DNA from: Candidatus Binataceae bacterium
GTDB taxonomy: Bacteria; Desulfobacterota; Binatia; Binatales; Binataceae
Direction of reading: 5' to 3'
Assembly: GCA_035508495.1 (NCBI GenBank)
Contig: DATJMX010000032.1
Coordinates: 1-64,000, forward strand
DNA: 64,000 nt
The notes under the pieces are model-generated. The model was given only the letters and a program-made list of their open reading frames with translations. It was not told the DNA's origin and searched no databases. Position 1 is the stretch's first letter. Every line of letters starts with the position of its first letter. Positions 51,653 to 59,750 of this stretch are shown here, piece after piece. The position numbers and the translations under genes are program-made.

Positions 51653-53314
51653 GTCTGCCGCACCATCATTAGCTCGAATACGAACGTTGCCGCTCTGCCC
51701 TGGAGGAGCGCAGCACATATCGCAATAGTCACTATAATTCTGCTCATCGCCAGGATTGCGAACGCTGCGGGCCAGGCGCCTAGGGGCGCAAACCTCTCGT
51801 CGCAAGATCGCGATGCCGCCACGCTGTCTCATCTTGCGGCGCAGCACTTCGGCGCGCTCAGCCTCGCCGAGCAACGGCTGATCGATGCGGCGCCGCATCG
51901 CGAGTTTCGCTGGATTGGCCCCAGCAACGACGATCAGTCGCCCCTCAACGATGCTGCCCAGGGCGCGAAGTGGGGCCCTGAGCGCAGCATTCGTCATGAG
52001 TTGCTGCGGTGGCTGATCGCTGATCCCGATGCGTCGCGGCTGGTGCATCCGAGCGGACTTGGATTCGGCGGAGTAAAGATCGATGGACCACTCGATATTT
52101 CGTACGCGGTTTCCACCAAGCCGATAACGATCGTTCATAGCTACTTCACCGATCCGATCGATCTGAGTAATGCGCACCTGGCTGAATTCGATCTGCGCTC
52201 CTCGAAGGTCGACTCGATTACGGCCGACGGCTCAACGATCGACGGCGATGTGAGCCTGACTTTCGATTCATTCAGCACAATCAGTTTTTTCCGCAGCCGA
52301 ATCGGCGGGAGTATCGATTGCGCCGGCAGCATGTTCGACGCTTCGGGGCAATTGACTGTCAGCGTGGTCGAGGCGCAGATCGGCGGCGATGCGGAATTTC
52401 ACAACGGCTTCACAACCAACGGAACTATTGACGCGCGAATCGCGAAGATCGGAGGCGCGCTCGATTTCCATGCCGCTAATTTCACCGGCGACGACGCCAC
52501 CGGACTCGATGCTGACCGGGCAACGATCAAAGGAACTTTCTATTGGAACGAGGTTAAGCATACTCCGAAGACGACGCTCGATCTCGAAAACGCATCGGCG
52601 GGTGCGATCTGGGATGATGCAGCGAGTTGGCCCGCGCCCGGCAATCTACTGATTAACGGCTTCGTCTATCACTCTATAGACGGCGGCCCTGACAACGCCG
52701 AGAGCCGGCTCCAGTGGATCGCGCTGCAACCGCCCGGTTACCATCCGCAGCCTTATCGCCAGCTCGCGCAAATCTTCCGCGATGCCGGGCGCGATCAAAA
52801 CGCGACGGACATGATGATCGCGAAAGAGGTCGCGCAGCGCCGTAATACCAACATGAATCGCGGCAATCGGCTCTGGAGTATCATGCTCCAGTACACGATC
52901 GGCTACGGCTTCCGCCCGCTGCGCGCATTGTGGTGGATAGGAGGATTCGTCCTCTTCGGCGCGATCCTGTTTGGCTGGGGGTATCATCTGCGATTAATAA
53001 CTCCGACCGAGGAAGCGGCATACGCGGAGTTCGTCAAGACGGGCGAGGCGCCGCCGCATTACCCGGTCTTCAATCCATTTGTATACTCACTCGAGAATTT
53101 CCTGCCCGTAGTAGTGCTCTACCAGGATTCCTACTGGCGGCCGAACCCGCGCCACGCCGTAGGCGGCACGCTCCAGGGCTCGCGCACGATGTTCGGAATC
53201 AACGAACTGCCCAGCCGCATCCTGCGCGCCTACCTCTGGATCCACATCCTGGCCGGCTGGCTAATCACGCCGCTCTTGTTCGCCGGGCTGTCGGGACTGG
53301 TGCGTCCGGATTGA
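51590..53314 (+). CDS. Membrane protein with pentapeptide-like beta-helix domain
   Basis: 574 residues if the only available start, TTG 51590, is used; this lies inside a repeat, so the true start may be further in. A hydrophobic leader (HIAIVTIILLIARIANAAG) is followed by a repetitive beta-rich region in which every stretch begins with a small/hydrophobic residue (FDLRSSKVDSITADGSTIDG, IGGDAEFHNGFTTNGTIDAR), like pentapeptide or bactofilin-type helices, and a C-terminal part with two or three membrane helices (ALWWIGGFVLFGAILFGWGY). Similar proteins in actinobacteria are annotated as membrane-associated oxidoreductases without evidence. Function unknown. Confidence 0.7.
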   Translation: MSDCQRENRPNPLSLPASGREVCRTIISSNTNVAALPWRSAAHIAIVTIILLIARIANAAGQAPRGANLSSQDRDAATLSHLAAQHFGALSLAEQRLIDAAPHREFRWIGPSNDDQSPLNDAAQGAKWGPERSIRHELLRWLIADPDASRLVHPSGLGFGGVKIDGPLDISYAVSTKPITIVHSYFTDPIDLSNAHLAEFDLRSSKVDSITADGSTIDGDVSLTFDSFSTISFFRSRIGGSIDCAGSMFDASGQLTVSVVEAQIGGDAEFHNGFTTNGTIDARIAKIGGALDFHAANFTGDDATGLDADRATIKGTFYWNEVKHTPKTTLDLENASAGAIWDDAASWPAPGNLLINGFVYHSIDGGPDNAESRLQWIALQPPGYHPQPYRQLAQIFRDAGRDQNATDMMIAKEVAQRRNTNMNRGNRLWSIMLQYTIGYGFRPLRALWWIGGFVLFGAILFGWGYHLRLITPTEEAAYAEFVKTGEAPPHYPVFNPFVYSLENFLPVVVLYQDSYWRPNPRHAVGGTLQGSRTMFGINELPSRILRAYLWIHILAGWLITPLLFAGLSGLVRPD

Positions 53315-53533
53315 GATTTCCGCGGAATTCGCACCTGCGCTTCACAAGGTGTTCCCCAGGTTTGCTTCGATTCAGGCAATCGCTCGAATGCCATGTTTCT
53401 TAATGACACTCAAAAGTCGAAGCGCTGGGCCTCCCGGTCTTCTCTTGCCGCGTCCCCAATCCGACACCAGCATACTTGGTATGATAGTCGAACAGAATCC
53501 AGCCCTATTGGATTCCTAATCTTGCCGCGCTCT

Positions 53534-54229
53534 CTACTTGCTATCGCCGTTGGATTTGGCGCGCGCCTCGGCCATCGCGATGAAGCGCTCGGCGCCGACT
53601 GCGATGAAGAGGCCTTCGGCTTCGGCAGTTACTACTCCGTCTGAAGAGACTTTGCCGATTGTGAAGATCTTGCGGCCTTCGACGCGATCGACGCGGCCTT
53701 CGAACACCAACTCCTTGAGCAGCGGCGTTGGGCGGCGATAACGAATTGTGAGCGTGCCGGTCATGCCGGGATTGCCGGTGAGCGATTGCGCCATGCCGAG
53801 GACTTCGTCGAAAGCCGCCGCGATGAATCCGCCGTGCACGTGTCCCGGCGGTCCTTCGTAAGGCAGCCCGAACGCGACGCGGCCCTCGATGCGATCGCCG
53901 AGCACCGCCATCCGAATCGGCGGCGCGAGCGGATTCGCCATCCCGATAAGCGGACTGTGATCGAAGAATACGTGCGTGTCACCGGCGTTAGCGGCTTCGG
54001 CGAAACCCTCGTAGGTGCGCGACACGGGATACTTGGCGAGCCGCTCGGCGTAGCCTTCGAGCAGTTCGGCGGCGCGGCGCAGGTCGTCCTCGGGCGCGGC
54101 CACCTGCACGAGATGCTCGATAACTCTGCGCATCGCGTCGGCGAGGCGCTGCGCCTCCTTGCGGCGACCGGTTGCGGGGACTTGGCTCGCGGCCCATGCC
54201 GCCTCGAAGTTGATGTTCAGTTCGCTCAT
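53534..54229 (-). CDS. PaaI-type hotdog thioesterase
   Basis: 231 residues. An N-terminal helical extension of about 110 residues precedes the hotdog domain with GPPGHVHGGFIAAAFDEVLG (central helix His-Gly-Gly) and MTGTLTIRYRRPTPLLKEL. Hydrolyses acyl-CoA thioesters; the HVHGGF motif is that of PaaI/4HBT proteins. The extension (RRVIEHLVQVAAPEDDLRRA) suggests a larger subfamily seen in bacteria that process aromatic or fatty acyl-CoAs. Alone on the minus strand. The gap 53315-53533 holds no convincing gene. Confidence 0.85.
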   Translation of the reverse strand: MSELNINFEAAWAASQVPATGRRKEAQRLADAMRRVIEHLVQVAAPEDDLRRAAELLEGYAERLAKYPVSRTYEGFAEAANAGDTHVFFDHSPLIGMANPLAPPIRMAVLGDRIEGRVAFGLPYEGPPGHVHGGFIAAAFDEVLGMAQSLTGNPGMTGTLTIRYRRPTPLLKELVFEGRVDRVEGRKIFTIGKVSSDGVVTAEAEGLFIAVGAERFIAMAEARAKSNGDSK

Positions 54230-54355
54230 CGAAGTCCTGGTTAGATCGGAATAAAATCGATGCTACAGGCCACATCGGGGGCAATCCACTGTGCGCCACG
54301 GCACCAGACGACGGCATCAGTTGTGCTTTTATCAGGCAGGTCGCCGGAGAATCGC

Positions 54356-55096
54356 ATGAAAATTCGAGGTATCAGCGTCGTGGCCGCAGCGATTTTGCTG
54401 CTAAGCGCCGCAGGACTCACCGCATTTGCGCAATCGACGATGGAAGTGCCGCCACCATCGACCCAGCGCGAATACCAGGCGCCGGCGGTTCCCGACTACG
54501 CGCCAGATTCCAACAGCACGCCGATTCAATTGTTGCCGCCATCGGTCTGGCCACCGCATCCTGTGCAGCAAGCTCCCGCCTCCGCGGCGACTCCGGGTCA
54601 GGAACCACCGAGCGCATCGCTGCTGACAACGCCGCGACAAAACCTGGTGCTGCCTTCCGTCTTCAACGGATGCTGGCAAGGTCAGGTGGGCGAGCTCGAC
54701 TCGATCAAGCGCGAGCCGGGCGCGCACAAGGTCGGTTTCTGGACGCCCAAGACTTATCGCCTATGCTACAGGCGCGTGGGCGGCGGTCCCTTCAAGCTGA
54801 CGTTCACCGAAACGGGAGTCGAGCCGAGCGAAAAGATCATTAACCCGCACGGCAAGGTGGTGCCGATCTCAACCGACGGCCGCGACTACGCCACGATGCA
54901 GGCGACACTGCATTTCGACGAATACAGCGTCGACCGCGATGGCGCGCCGACGTTCACCGTCGACGAAAACACCGACCTCAATTGCAAGATCCAGGGCGAT
55001 GTCATGCAGATAACCGCCAACGTCTATGGCACCCGCGACGGGTCGCCATGGTTCCGCGCCACCTGGCACGCCCAGTTCGTGCAGACGCCCAGCTAA
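54356..55096 (+). CDS. Secreted Pro-rich protein of unknown function
   Basis: 246 residues from ATG 54356: signal peptide (VVAAAILLLSAAGLTAFAQ), a Pro/Ala-rich linker (PPSTQREYQAPAVPDYAPDS and PHPVQQAPASAATPGQEPPS), then a globular C-terminal domain with NGCWQGQVGELDSI, YRLCYRRVGGGPFKLTFTET and FRATWHAQFVQ. One pair of cysteines (about C124/C149) may bond. No known family recognised. Separately transcribed, ahead of the HSL hydrolase by about 110 bases. Confidence 0.65.
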   Translation: MKIRGISVVAAAILLLSAAGLTAFAQSTMEVPPPSTQREYQAPAVPDYAPDSNSTPIQLLPPSVWPPHPVQQAPASAATPGQEPPSASLLTTPRQNLVLPSVFNGCWQGQVGELDSIKREPGAHKVGFWTPKTYRLCYRRVGGGPFKLTFTETGVEPSEKIINPHGKVVPISTDGRDYATMQATLHFDEYSVDRDGAPTFTVDENTDLNCKIQGDVMQITANVYGTRDGSPWFRATWHAQFVQTPS

Positions 55097-55203
55097 TCGA
55101 TGCACCCAGGCGCGCGCTTGCCAACCCTTGATGCCGTCGCCTAAGTTTCGGACGAGGCTGATCGCGATCGTCATTGCGCGATGGGGCCCGAGGAGACGAC
55201 GGC

Positions 55204-56148
55204 ATGGCGCTCACGATCGATCCACAGACCAAGGTTTTTCTCGACGGCGCGAATGCTGCCGGTCCGCTGTTCCTGCGCGCCGAGACGCCCGAGCAGGCGC
55301 GCGCCAAGATGCAGGCGATGCTCGAGGCGAGCCCGGTTCCGCCCCAGGAGATCTATCGCGTCGAGGATCGGCATATCCCCGGCCCCGGCGGCCAGATCCC
55401 GATTCGCATCTACACACCCGCGGCGCGGCTGCCGGTCGGAGTGCTGGTTTTCTTCCATGGCGGCGGGTGGGTGCTCGGCGACCTGGCGAGTCATGACAAT
55501 CTCTGCCGCGCGATCGCCAACAGCGCGGGATGCTTGGTCGTATCGGTCGATTACCGCCTCGCGCCCGAGCACAAGTTTCCGGCCGCGCCCAACGATTGCT
55601 ATGCGGCGACGAAGTGGGTCGCTGCCAATGCCGCATCGTTCGGCGGGATTCCCGACAAGCTGGCAGTCGGCGGCGACAGCGCGGGCGGAAATCTCGCCGC
55701 GGCGGTTGCGATGATGGCGCGGGACGGCGGCGGACCGAAGCTCGCTTTCCAGCTTCTGATATATCCCGTCACTGATTCGAGTCTCGATTTTCCATCGCAG
55801 CGCGAATTTGCCGGTGACGGCTTTATCCTGTCGAGCGCCGACATGAAGTGGTTCTGGGACCATTACCTGGTAAATGCCGGAGACGGCGCGAATCCTCTCG
55901 CCTCGCCGTTGCGCGCAAGGAGTCTCGCGGGATTGCCCCCGGCGCTGGTACAGACTGCTGGCCTCGATCCTTTGCGCGACGAGGGCGAGGAATATGCCGC
56001 CGCGCTGAAACGTGCCGGCAACCAGGTCACGCTCACGCGCTATGAGGGCGTCACTCACGGCTTCGTGAGCTTCTTCGACATGATCGACAAGGGCAAAGCA
56101 GGCATTCGCGAAGGCGCGGAGGCATTGCGGGCCGCATTCGGCGGATAG
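55204..56148 (+). CDS. Alpha/beta hydrolase, hormone-sensitive lipase family
   Basis: 314 residues from ATG 55204. HSL-type oxyanion HGGGW in VFFHGGGWVLGD, VSVDYRLAPEHKFPAAPNDC, nucleophile VGGDSAGGNLAAA, then Asp in TAGLDPLRDEGEEY and His in YEGVTHGFVSFF: a complete triad. No signal peptide. Hydrolyses esters of short to medium acyl chains; sometimes acts on arylesters or acyl-sugars. Upstream of the GST gene by 83 bases. Confidence 0.92.
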   Translation: MALTIDPQTKVFLDGANAAGPLFLRAETPEQARAKMQAMLEASPVPPQEIYRVEDRHIPGPGGQIPIRIYTPAARLPVGVLVFFHGGGWVLGDLASHDNLCRAIANSAGCLVVSVDYRLAPEHKFPAAPNDCYAATKWVAANAASFGGIPDKLAVGGDSAGGNLAAAVAMMARDGGGPKLAFQLLIYPVTDSSLDFPSQREFAGDGFILSSADMKWFWDHYLVNAGDGANPLASPLRARSLAGLPPALVQTAGLDPLRDEGEEYAAALKRAGNQVTLTRYEGVTHGFVSFFDMIDKGKAGIREGAEALRAAFGG

Positions 56149-56231
56149 TCAGTTCGAATTGACCATTTAATTTTGAACTAATCGGCAAAGGCTGCATCAA
56201 TGCGAAACATACTCAAGGAGAAACTGGATCG

Positions 56232-56831
56232 ATGAAAATCTACGGCAGTTCGAAATCACGCGCGGCGCGATCCCTGTGGGCGGCCGAGGAACTCGGCCTC
56301 AAGTACGACCATGTCCCCGTTGCTCCTTCGGAGGCGAAATCCGCCGAGCATCTGAAGCACAATCCCAATGGTCACGTTCCCGTGCTCGAGGACGACGGCA
56401 ATACCGTATGGGAATCGATGGCGATCAACCTCTACCTGGCCGAGAAGTATGGCAAGAATTCACTGTGGCCGGCGGAAGCCGCGCACGGCGACGTGTTCAA
56501 GTGGAGCTTCTGGGCGATGACCGAGGTCGAGCCTCATCTGATGACGCTGCTGATGCAGCGCGTGCTGCTCCCGGCCGATCAGCGTGACGAGAAGGCCGCC
56601 CAGAAAGCGGCCGACGCGCTGAAGGCCCCGCTAGGCGTTCTCAACCATGCGCTGACGGGCAAGGAATACCTCACGGGCAATAGTTTCACGATCGCGGACC
56701 TGAACGTCGCCTCGGTTTTGAGCTGGGCGGCCATGATGCGCCTCGACATGTCGGCGACGCCGGCAGTGGCAGACTGGCTAAAGCGATGCCTCGGCCGCGA
56801 AGCCAATGCCAAAGTGCGCGCACTGAAGTAA
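56232..56831 (+). CDS. Glutathione S-transferase
   Basis: 199 residues from ATG 56232 with AAGGAG upstream. Thioredoxin-fold N-terminal domain KIYGSSKSRAARSLWAAEEL, with NPNGHVPVLEDDGNTVWESM giving the cis-Pro loop and the E-S that bind the gamma-glutamyl group; all-helical C-terminal domain with GNSFTIADLNVASVL (N-capping box). Conjugates glutathione or acts as an isomerase/dehalogenase. The catalytic residue could be Ser6 or Ser7. Followed by a hairpin. Confidence 0.9.
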   Translation: MKIYGSSKSRAARSLWAAEELGLKYDHVPVAPSEAKSAEHLKHNPNGHVPVLEDDGNTVWESMAINLYLAEKYGKNSLWPAEAAHGDVFKWSFWAMTEVEPHLMTLLMQRVLLPADQRDEKAAQKAADALKAPLGVLNHALTGKEYLTGNSFTIADLNVASVLSWAAMMRLDMSATPAVADWLKRCLGREANAKVRALK

Positions 56832-56875
56832 GATCCTGTTTGATTGATCGATAATCGGATTCTCTGCTCATTCAT

Positions 56876-56904
56876 CGCCCGCCGCGTCCATCACGCGGCG
56901 GGCG
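56876..56904 (+). terminator. Hairpin after the GST gene
   Basis: CGCCCGCCGCGT-CCATC-ACGCGGCGGGCG: a 12-bp perfect stem about 45 bases after the stop, without a clear T-run; probable terminator. Confidence 0.55.
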
Positions 56905-56917
56905 CTGTCTTGAAGTC

Positions 56918-57197
56918 GTGAAGCATTCCCAAGGGAATACGTGCGCGGGAAGGTCCACACGAACAACATCGAATCGTTTTGGGCGCTGTTGAAGCGCGGA
57001 ATCATCGGCACCTGTCACAATGTCGGCAAGGGCTATCTGCCGCTCTACCTAAAACGAGTTCACGTTCCGCCACAACAACAGACGGAACGCGGAAATCTTC
57101 ATGCAGTTAGGCTCATCGTGCTGGCCAAGAAAACGACCCTGAATCGCTCAAGGCCGCACTGAAGCCGATCTTTCCCAAAGACCAGCGCAAACGCTAA
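56918..57197 (+). pseudogene. IS1595/ISXO2-like transposase remnant
   Basis: Only the C-terminal end remains, in several frames: VKHSQG, then EYVRGKVHTNNIESFWALLK, RGIIGTCHNVGKGYLPLYL, then (shifted) NEFTFRHNNRRNAEIFMQL, then (shifted again) DPESLKAALKPIFPKDQRKR to a stop at 57197. These match the conserved end of ISXO2-type DDE transposases (VHTNTIESFWSLLKRG). At least three frameshifts are needed, so it is inactive. No terminal inverted repeats or target duplication were found. Confidence 0.85.
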
Positions 57198-57207
57198 GCT
57201 GACCCTC

Positions 57208-57423
57208 ATGCGCTGGTGGTGGGATCAACTGGACGCGTCAGAGAGGGCATGGATCTACTTCCAAGGCTTGCTGATCGCTTTTTGGGCTGGTATGGCAGTC
57301 AACGATCCAGATCCCCAATCAAGATTCATGACAGTCTTCACGATTTTCGAGCTCGCAATATTAACCGTCGCGCTGGTTAAGCCAACACGTCGCATGTTTC
57401 GCAGAATCTGGGAATCGCTCTAG
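57208..57423 (+). CDS. Small two-helix membrane protein
   Basis: 71 residues: RAWIYFQGLLIAFWAGMAVN and FTIFELAILTVALVKPT form two likely transmembrane helices, with a basic C-terminus (RRMFRRIWESL). No known family. It sits 10 bases after the transposase remnant, in visibly more AT-rich DNA than its surroundings. May belong to the acquired segment. Confidence 0.4.
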   Translation: MRWWWDQLDASERAWIYFQGLLIAFWAGMAVNDPDPQSRFMTVFTIFELAILTVALVKPTRRMFRRIWESL

Positions 57424-57432
57424 ACTGACCTC

Positions 57433-57591
57433 ATGGGCAAATCACTTGCTATCTCATCAAACGGGGTTGATTTCGACCGCTTCATGAATGCCCTGGTATC
57501 CGTTCCCAACGACGAAATCCAAAAAAGAGACGTCACTTCTCATCTTATTCACCCTCGCTGTTATTCTCTCTTGCTATCAACTTCAACATAA
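57433..57591 (+). CDS. Short open frame, possible gene remnant
   Basis: 52 codons from ATG 57433: MGKSLAISSNGVDFDRFMNA then LVSVPNDEIQKR. The part FDRFMNALVSVPNDEIQKR resembles short conserved hypothetical proteins, but the rest (SHLIHPRCYSLLLSTST) looks shifted or random. The interval 57424-57764 is more AT-rich than the rest and contains no other gene. Confidence 0.25.
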   Translation: MGKSLAISSNGVDFDRFMNALVSVPNDEIQKRDVTSHLIHPRCYSLLLSTST

Positions 57592-57764
57592 TTCCCGCTT
57601 CACTCCTCAGCGAAGTATCGACGAAACTACACTTTCTGACTCATTGAACAATTCGTTCAATGCGATGGAACGCCTTACTGTCTATAGACCGCGACTTACT
57701 CGCTTTCGCGCTTTGCGCGGATGCGGGCCGTTGAGGTGGATTTCAATTCGCGAAGAGGGGCACA

Positions 57765-58847
57765 ATGCTGGCGCCGGAGACGGACGTAGATTTTGCGAAA
57801 CACATCATCGAGTACGATCCCGATGATCCCAGGACTCACGCAGCCTGGACGATCCCGTCTTCCGAAAACGAAGCATTGGCGCGAAGAAATCTCCAGCCGA
57901 TTCCGTGGCCTCGCGGGCTGAATCCCAAGCCCGCGAGCACGTCGGCTCCTGCTCCGAAGCAATCCGACCGCTTGCCCGCGTGTGATGTGATCGTCGTCAC
58001 CTGGACCGTGGCCGAGGCCCGCGCGTTGGCTGACATTCTGACGCCGGGAGTGTCGAGCGATGTGTGGTATCGTTACGCCCATCTCTGGGACACCTATGCG
58101 CCGCATATCCGTGCCGGCGCGCCAGCTCTGGAAGCCAATCGGCTCGGATCGTATTTCCCGACCGCGATCGGAAAGCATCGCGTGCTCTGTTTCAAATCCG
58201 AATTGCACATGAGCCAGGATGGCCCGCGGCTGCCGATTCGCGCGCTCTGGAAACAAATCATCGAAGAGACCGGCGCTGGATTCGTCATTACGACCGGGAC
58301 CGCAGGCGCGATCGGCGCGAGCGTCAAGCTCGGCGATGTCGTCATGACGCGGCGCGCGCGGTTCGATTGTCTCAAATCTTTTCGCAACGAGGCTTTTCAC
58401 AGCCAAAGCTTCAGCAGCGCCGGAGCAATCCCGAAGACATATTTGTCGGTCGCTGCCGAAAAGCTGTTGCCGGTGAACGCCAAGCAACTGCCGAACGGCA
58501 ACGGACCGCTGGCGCTGCTCGATAGTCCATCGACCAAGGTTCCCGACGATACTGTTGTGACCACTGACTTCTTCGCGTTCGATACTGCGAACAACGAATA
58601 CGAATTGCAGGGACTCGGTGCGGCGGTGGAAATGGGCGATGCAGTTCTTGGACTTGTCTGCGCGAACGACCTCAAGGGCCGCGCGCCCAACTGGCTCGCG
58701 ATTCGCAACGCTTCCGACCCCCAGATCTCCGCCGACCTCGCTCCGGCCGAGCAACGCAAGCAGGCGGCGCAAATTTACGAAAAATTCGGCTACTGGACAA
58801 CGATCGGCAGCGCAATCGCGACCTGGGCGGTGATCGCCGGCAGTTAG
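57765..58847 (+). CDS. Nucleoside-phosphorylase-superfamily protein
   Basis: 360 residues. The C-terminal two thirds has the PNP/UDP fold: GFVITTGTAGAIGASVKLGD, then FFAFDTANNEYELQGLGAAV followed by EMGDAVLGLVCAND and WLAIRNASDPQI, matching the ribose-binding Met-Glu and catalytic Asp segments of MTA/SAH nucleosidases and purine phosphorylases. The N-terminal about 110 residues (DFAKHIIEYDPDDPRTHAAW and a Pro/Ala linker) are extra. Some relatives are nucleotide-cleaving effectors in anti-phage systems, others are salvage enzymes; no sensor gene is adjacent. Located next to the transposase remnant. Confidence 0.78.
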   Translation: MLAPETDVDFAKHIIEYDPDDPRTHAAWTIPSSENEALARRNLQPIPWPRGLNPKPASTSAPAPKQSDRLPACDVIVVTWTVAEARALADILTPGVSSDVWYRYAHLWDTYAPHIRAGAPALEANRLGSYFPTAIGKHRVLCFKSELHMSQDGPRLPIRALWKQIIEETGAGFVITTGTAGAIGASVKLGDVVMTRRARFDCLKSFRNEAFHSQSFSSAGAIPKTYLSVAAEKLLPVNAKQLPNGNGPLALLDSPSTKVPDDTVVTTDFFAFDTANNEYELQGLGAAVEMGDAVLGLVCANDLKGRAPNWLAIRNASDPQISADLAPAEQRKQAAQIYEKFGYWTTIGSAIATWAVIAGS

Positions 58848-58945
58848 CGCCGCACCATCTGCATCGTCAGTCGCATTCGGGACAAACCCAAATTGCCTCA
58901 AGCCGGTGCGCTGCTTAGTTTTAATGCACACCCGGAGCAATCGCG

Positions 58946-59647
58946 ATGGAATCGACGCATCCCGAGAACAAAAATAGCTGGCTCGACGCCTTCGCCAATA
59001 TTCGTGCGGACCGCGAGGCAGCCCTGCGCCAGTATCGCGAGCGCGCCGCGACTTACGACCTCGAGCTGAACTTTCTCGAGCCGGTTCGCCGCCGCGCCAT
59101 CAGCCGCCTGTGGCTGCGCCGCGGCACTATCGTCGTCGACGTCGCGTGCGGAACGGGGCTCAGCTTTCGCTCGCTCTCGCGCCAGGTCGGTTCGAAGGGC
59201 CGCGTGATCGGAATCGAACAGAGTGCCGAAATGCTCGAGCGCGCCGCGGAGCGGATTCGGACTAACGATTTGCAGAACGTGACCTTGATTCACGCGCCGG
59301 TCGAACACGCGCGCATCCCCGTAATCGCCGATGCCGCACTACTTCATTTTGCTCACGACGTGATGCGCACGCCCGCTGCTATCGGCAACGTTCTGAACAG
59401 CGTCAAACCCGGTGGCCGCGTCGTGGCCGCGGGACTTAAGTGGGCGCCGCCGTGGAAGATGCCGGTGAACATGGCGGTGTTCTTCGCCGCGATGCGCTCG
59501 CTCACCGCGTTCGAGGGCCTGCGCCACCCCTGGAGTTATCTCGAACCATCGCTTACGCAGTTCGACGTCGAAAGCCTGCTGAGCGACGGAGTTTATATCG
59601 CCAGCGGCTTCAAGAACGCCGCATCAAGGTCGCTGATCGATCAGTAG
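58946..59647 (+). CDS. SAM-dependent methyltransferase (class I)
   Basis: 233 residues. SAM site VVDVACGTGLSFRSLSRQ, acidic ribose ligand in GRVIGIEQSAEMLERA, and VLNSVKPGGRVVAAGLKW. UbiE/Methyltransf_11-like. An N-terminal helix (AALRQYRERAATYDLELN) precedes it. Substrate unknown; separately transcribed before the thiolase-like gene. Confidence 0.85.
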   Translation: MESTHPENKNSWLDAFANIRADREAALRQYRERAATYDLELNFLEPVRRRAISRLWLRRGTIVVDVACGTGLSFRSLSRQVGSKGRVIGIEQSAEMLERAAERIRTNDLQNVTLIHAPVEHARIPVIADAALLHFAHDVMRTPAAIGNVLNSVKPGGRVVAAGLKWAPPWKMPVNMAVFFAAMRSLTAFEGLRHPWSYLEPSLTQFDVESLLSDGVYIASGFKNAASRSLIDQ

Positions 59648-59750
59648 TCATTCAGATCGCCTGAACACGCGCAGATCGCGCCGCTTGAATTTCCTCCGCT
59701 GATTGCGAATTCTCTGTCAGCGGCCGCTTTGGCCGCGCGCGGAGGTCCAT

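Noticed and set aside
53390..53533. A frame reading GNRSNAMFLNDTQKSKRWAS resembling the CGNR zinc-finger region of transcription regulators.
   Set aside because: The diagnostic cysteines are missing, the frame runs into unrelated sequence and antisense to the hotdog thioesterase, and no ribosome-binding site is present.
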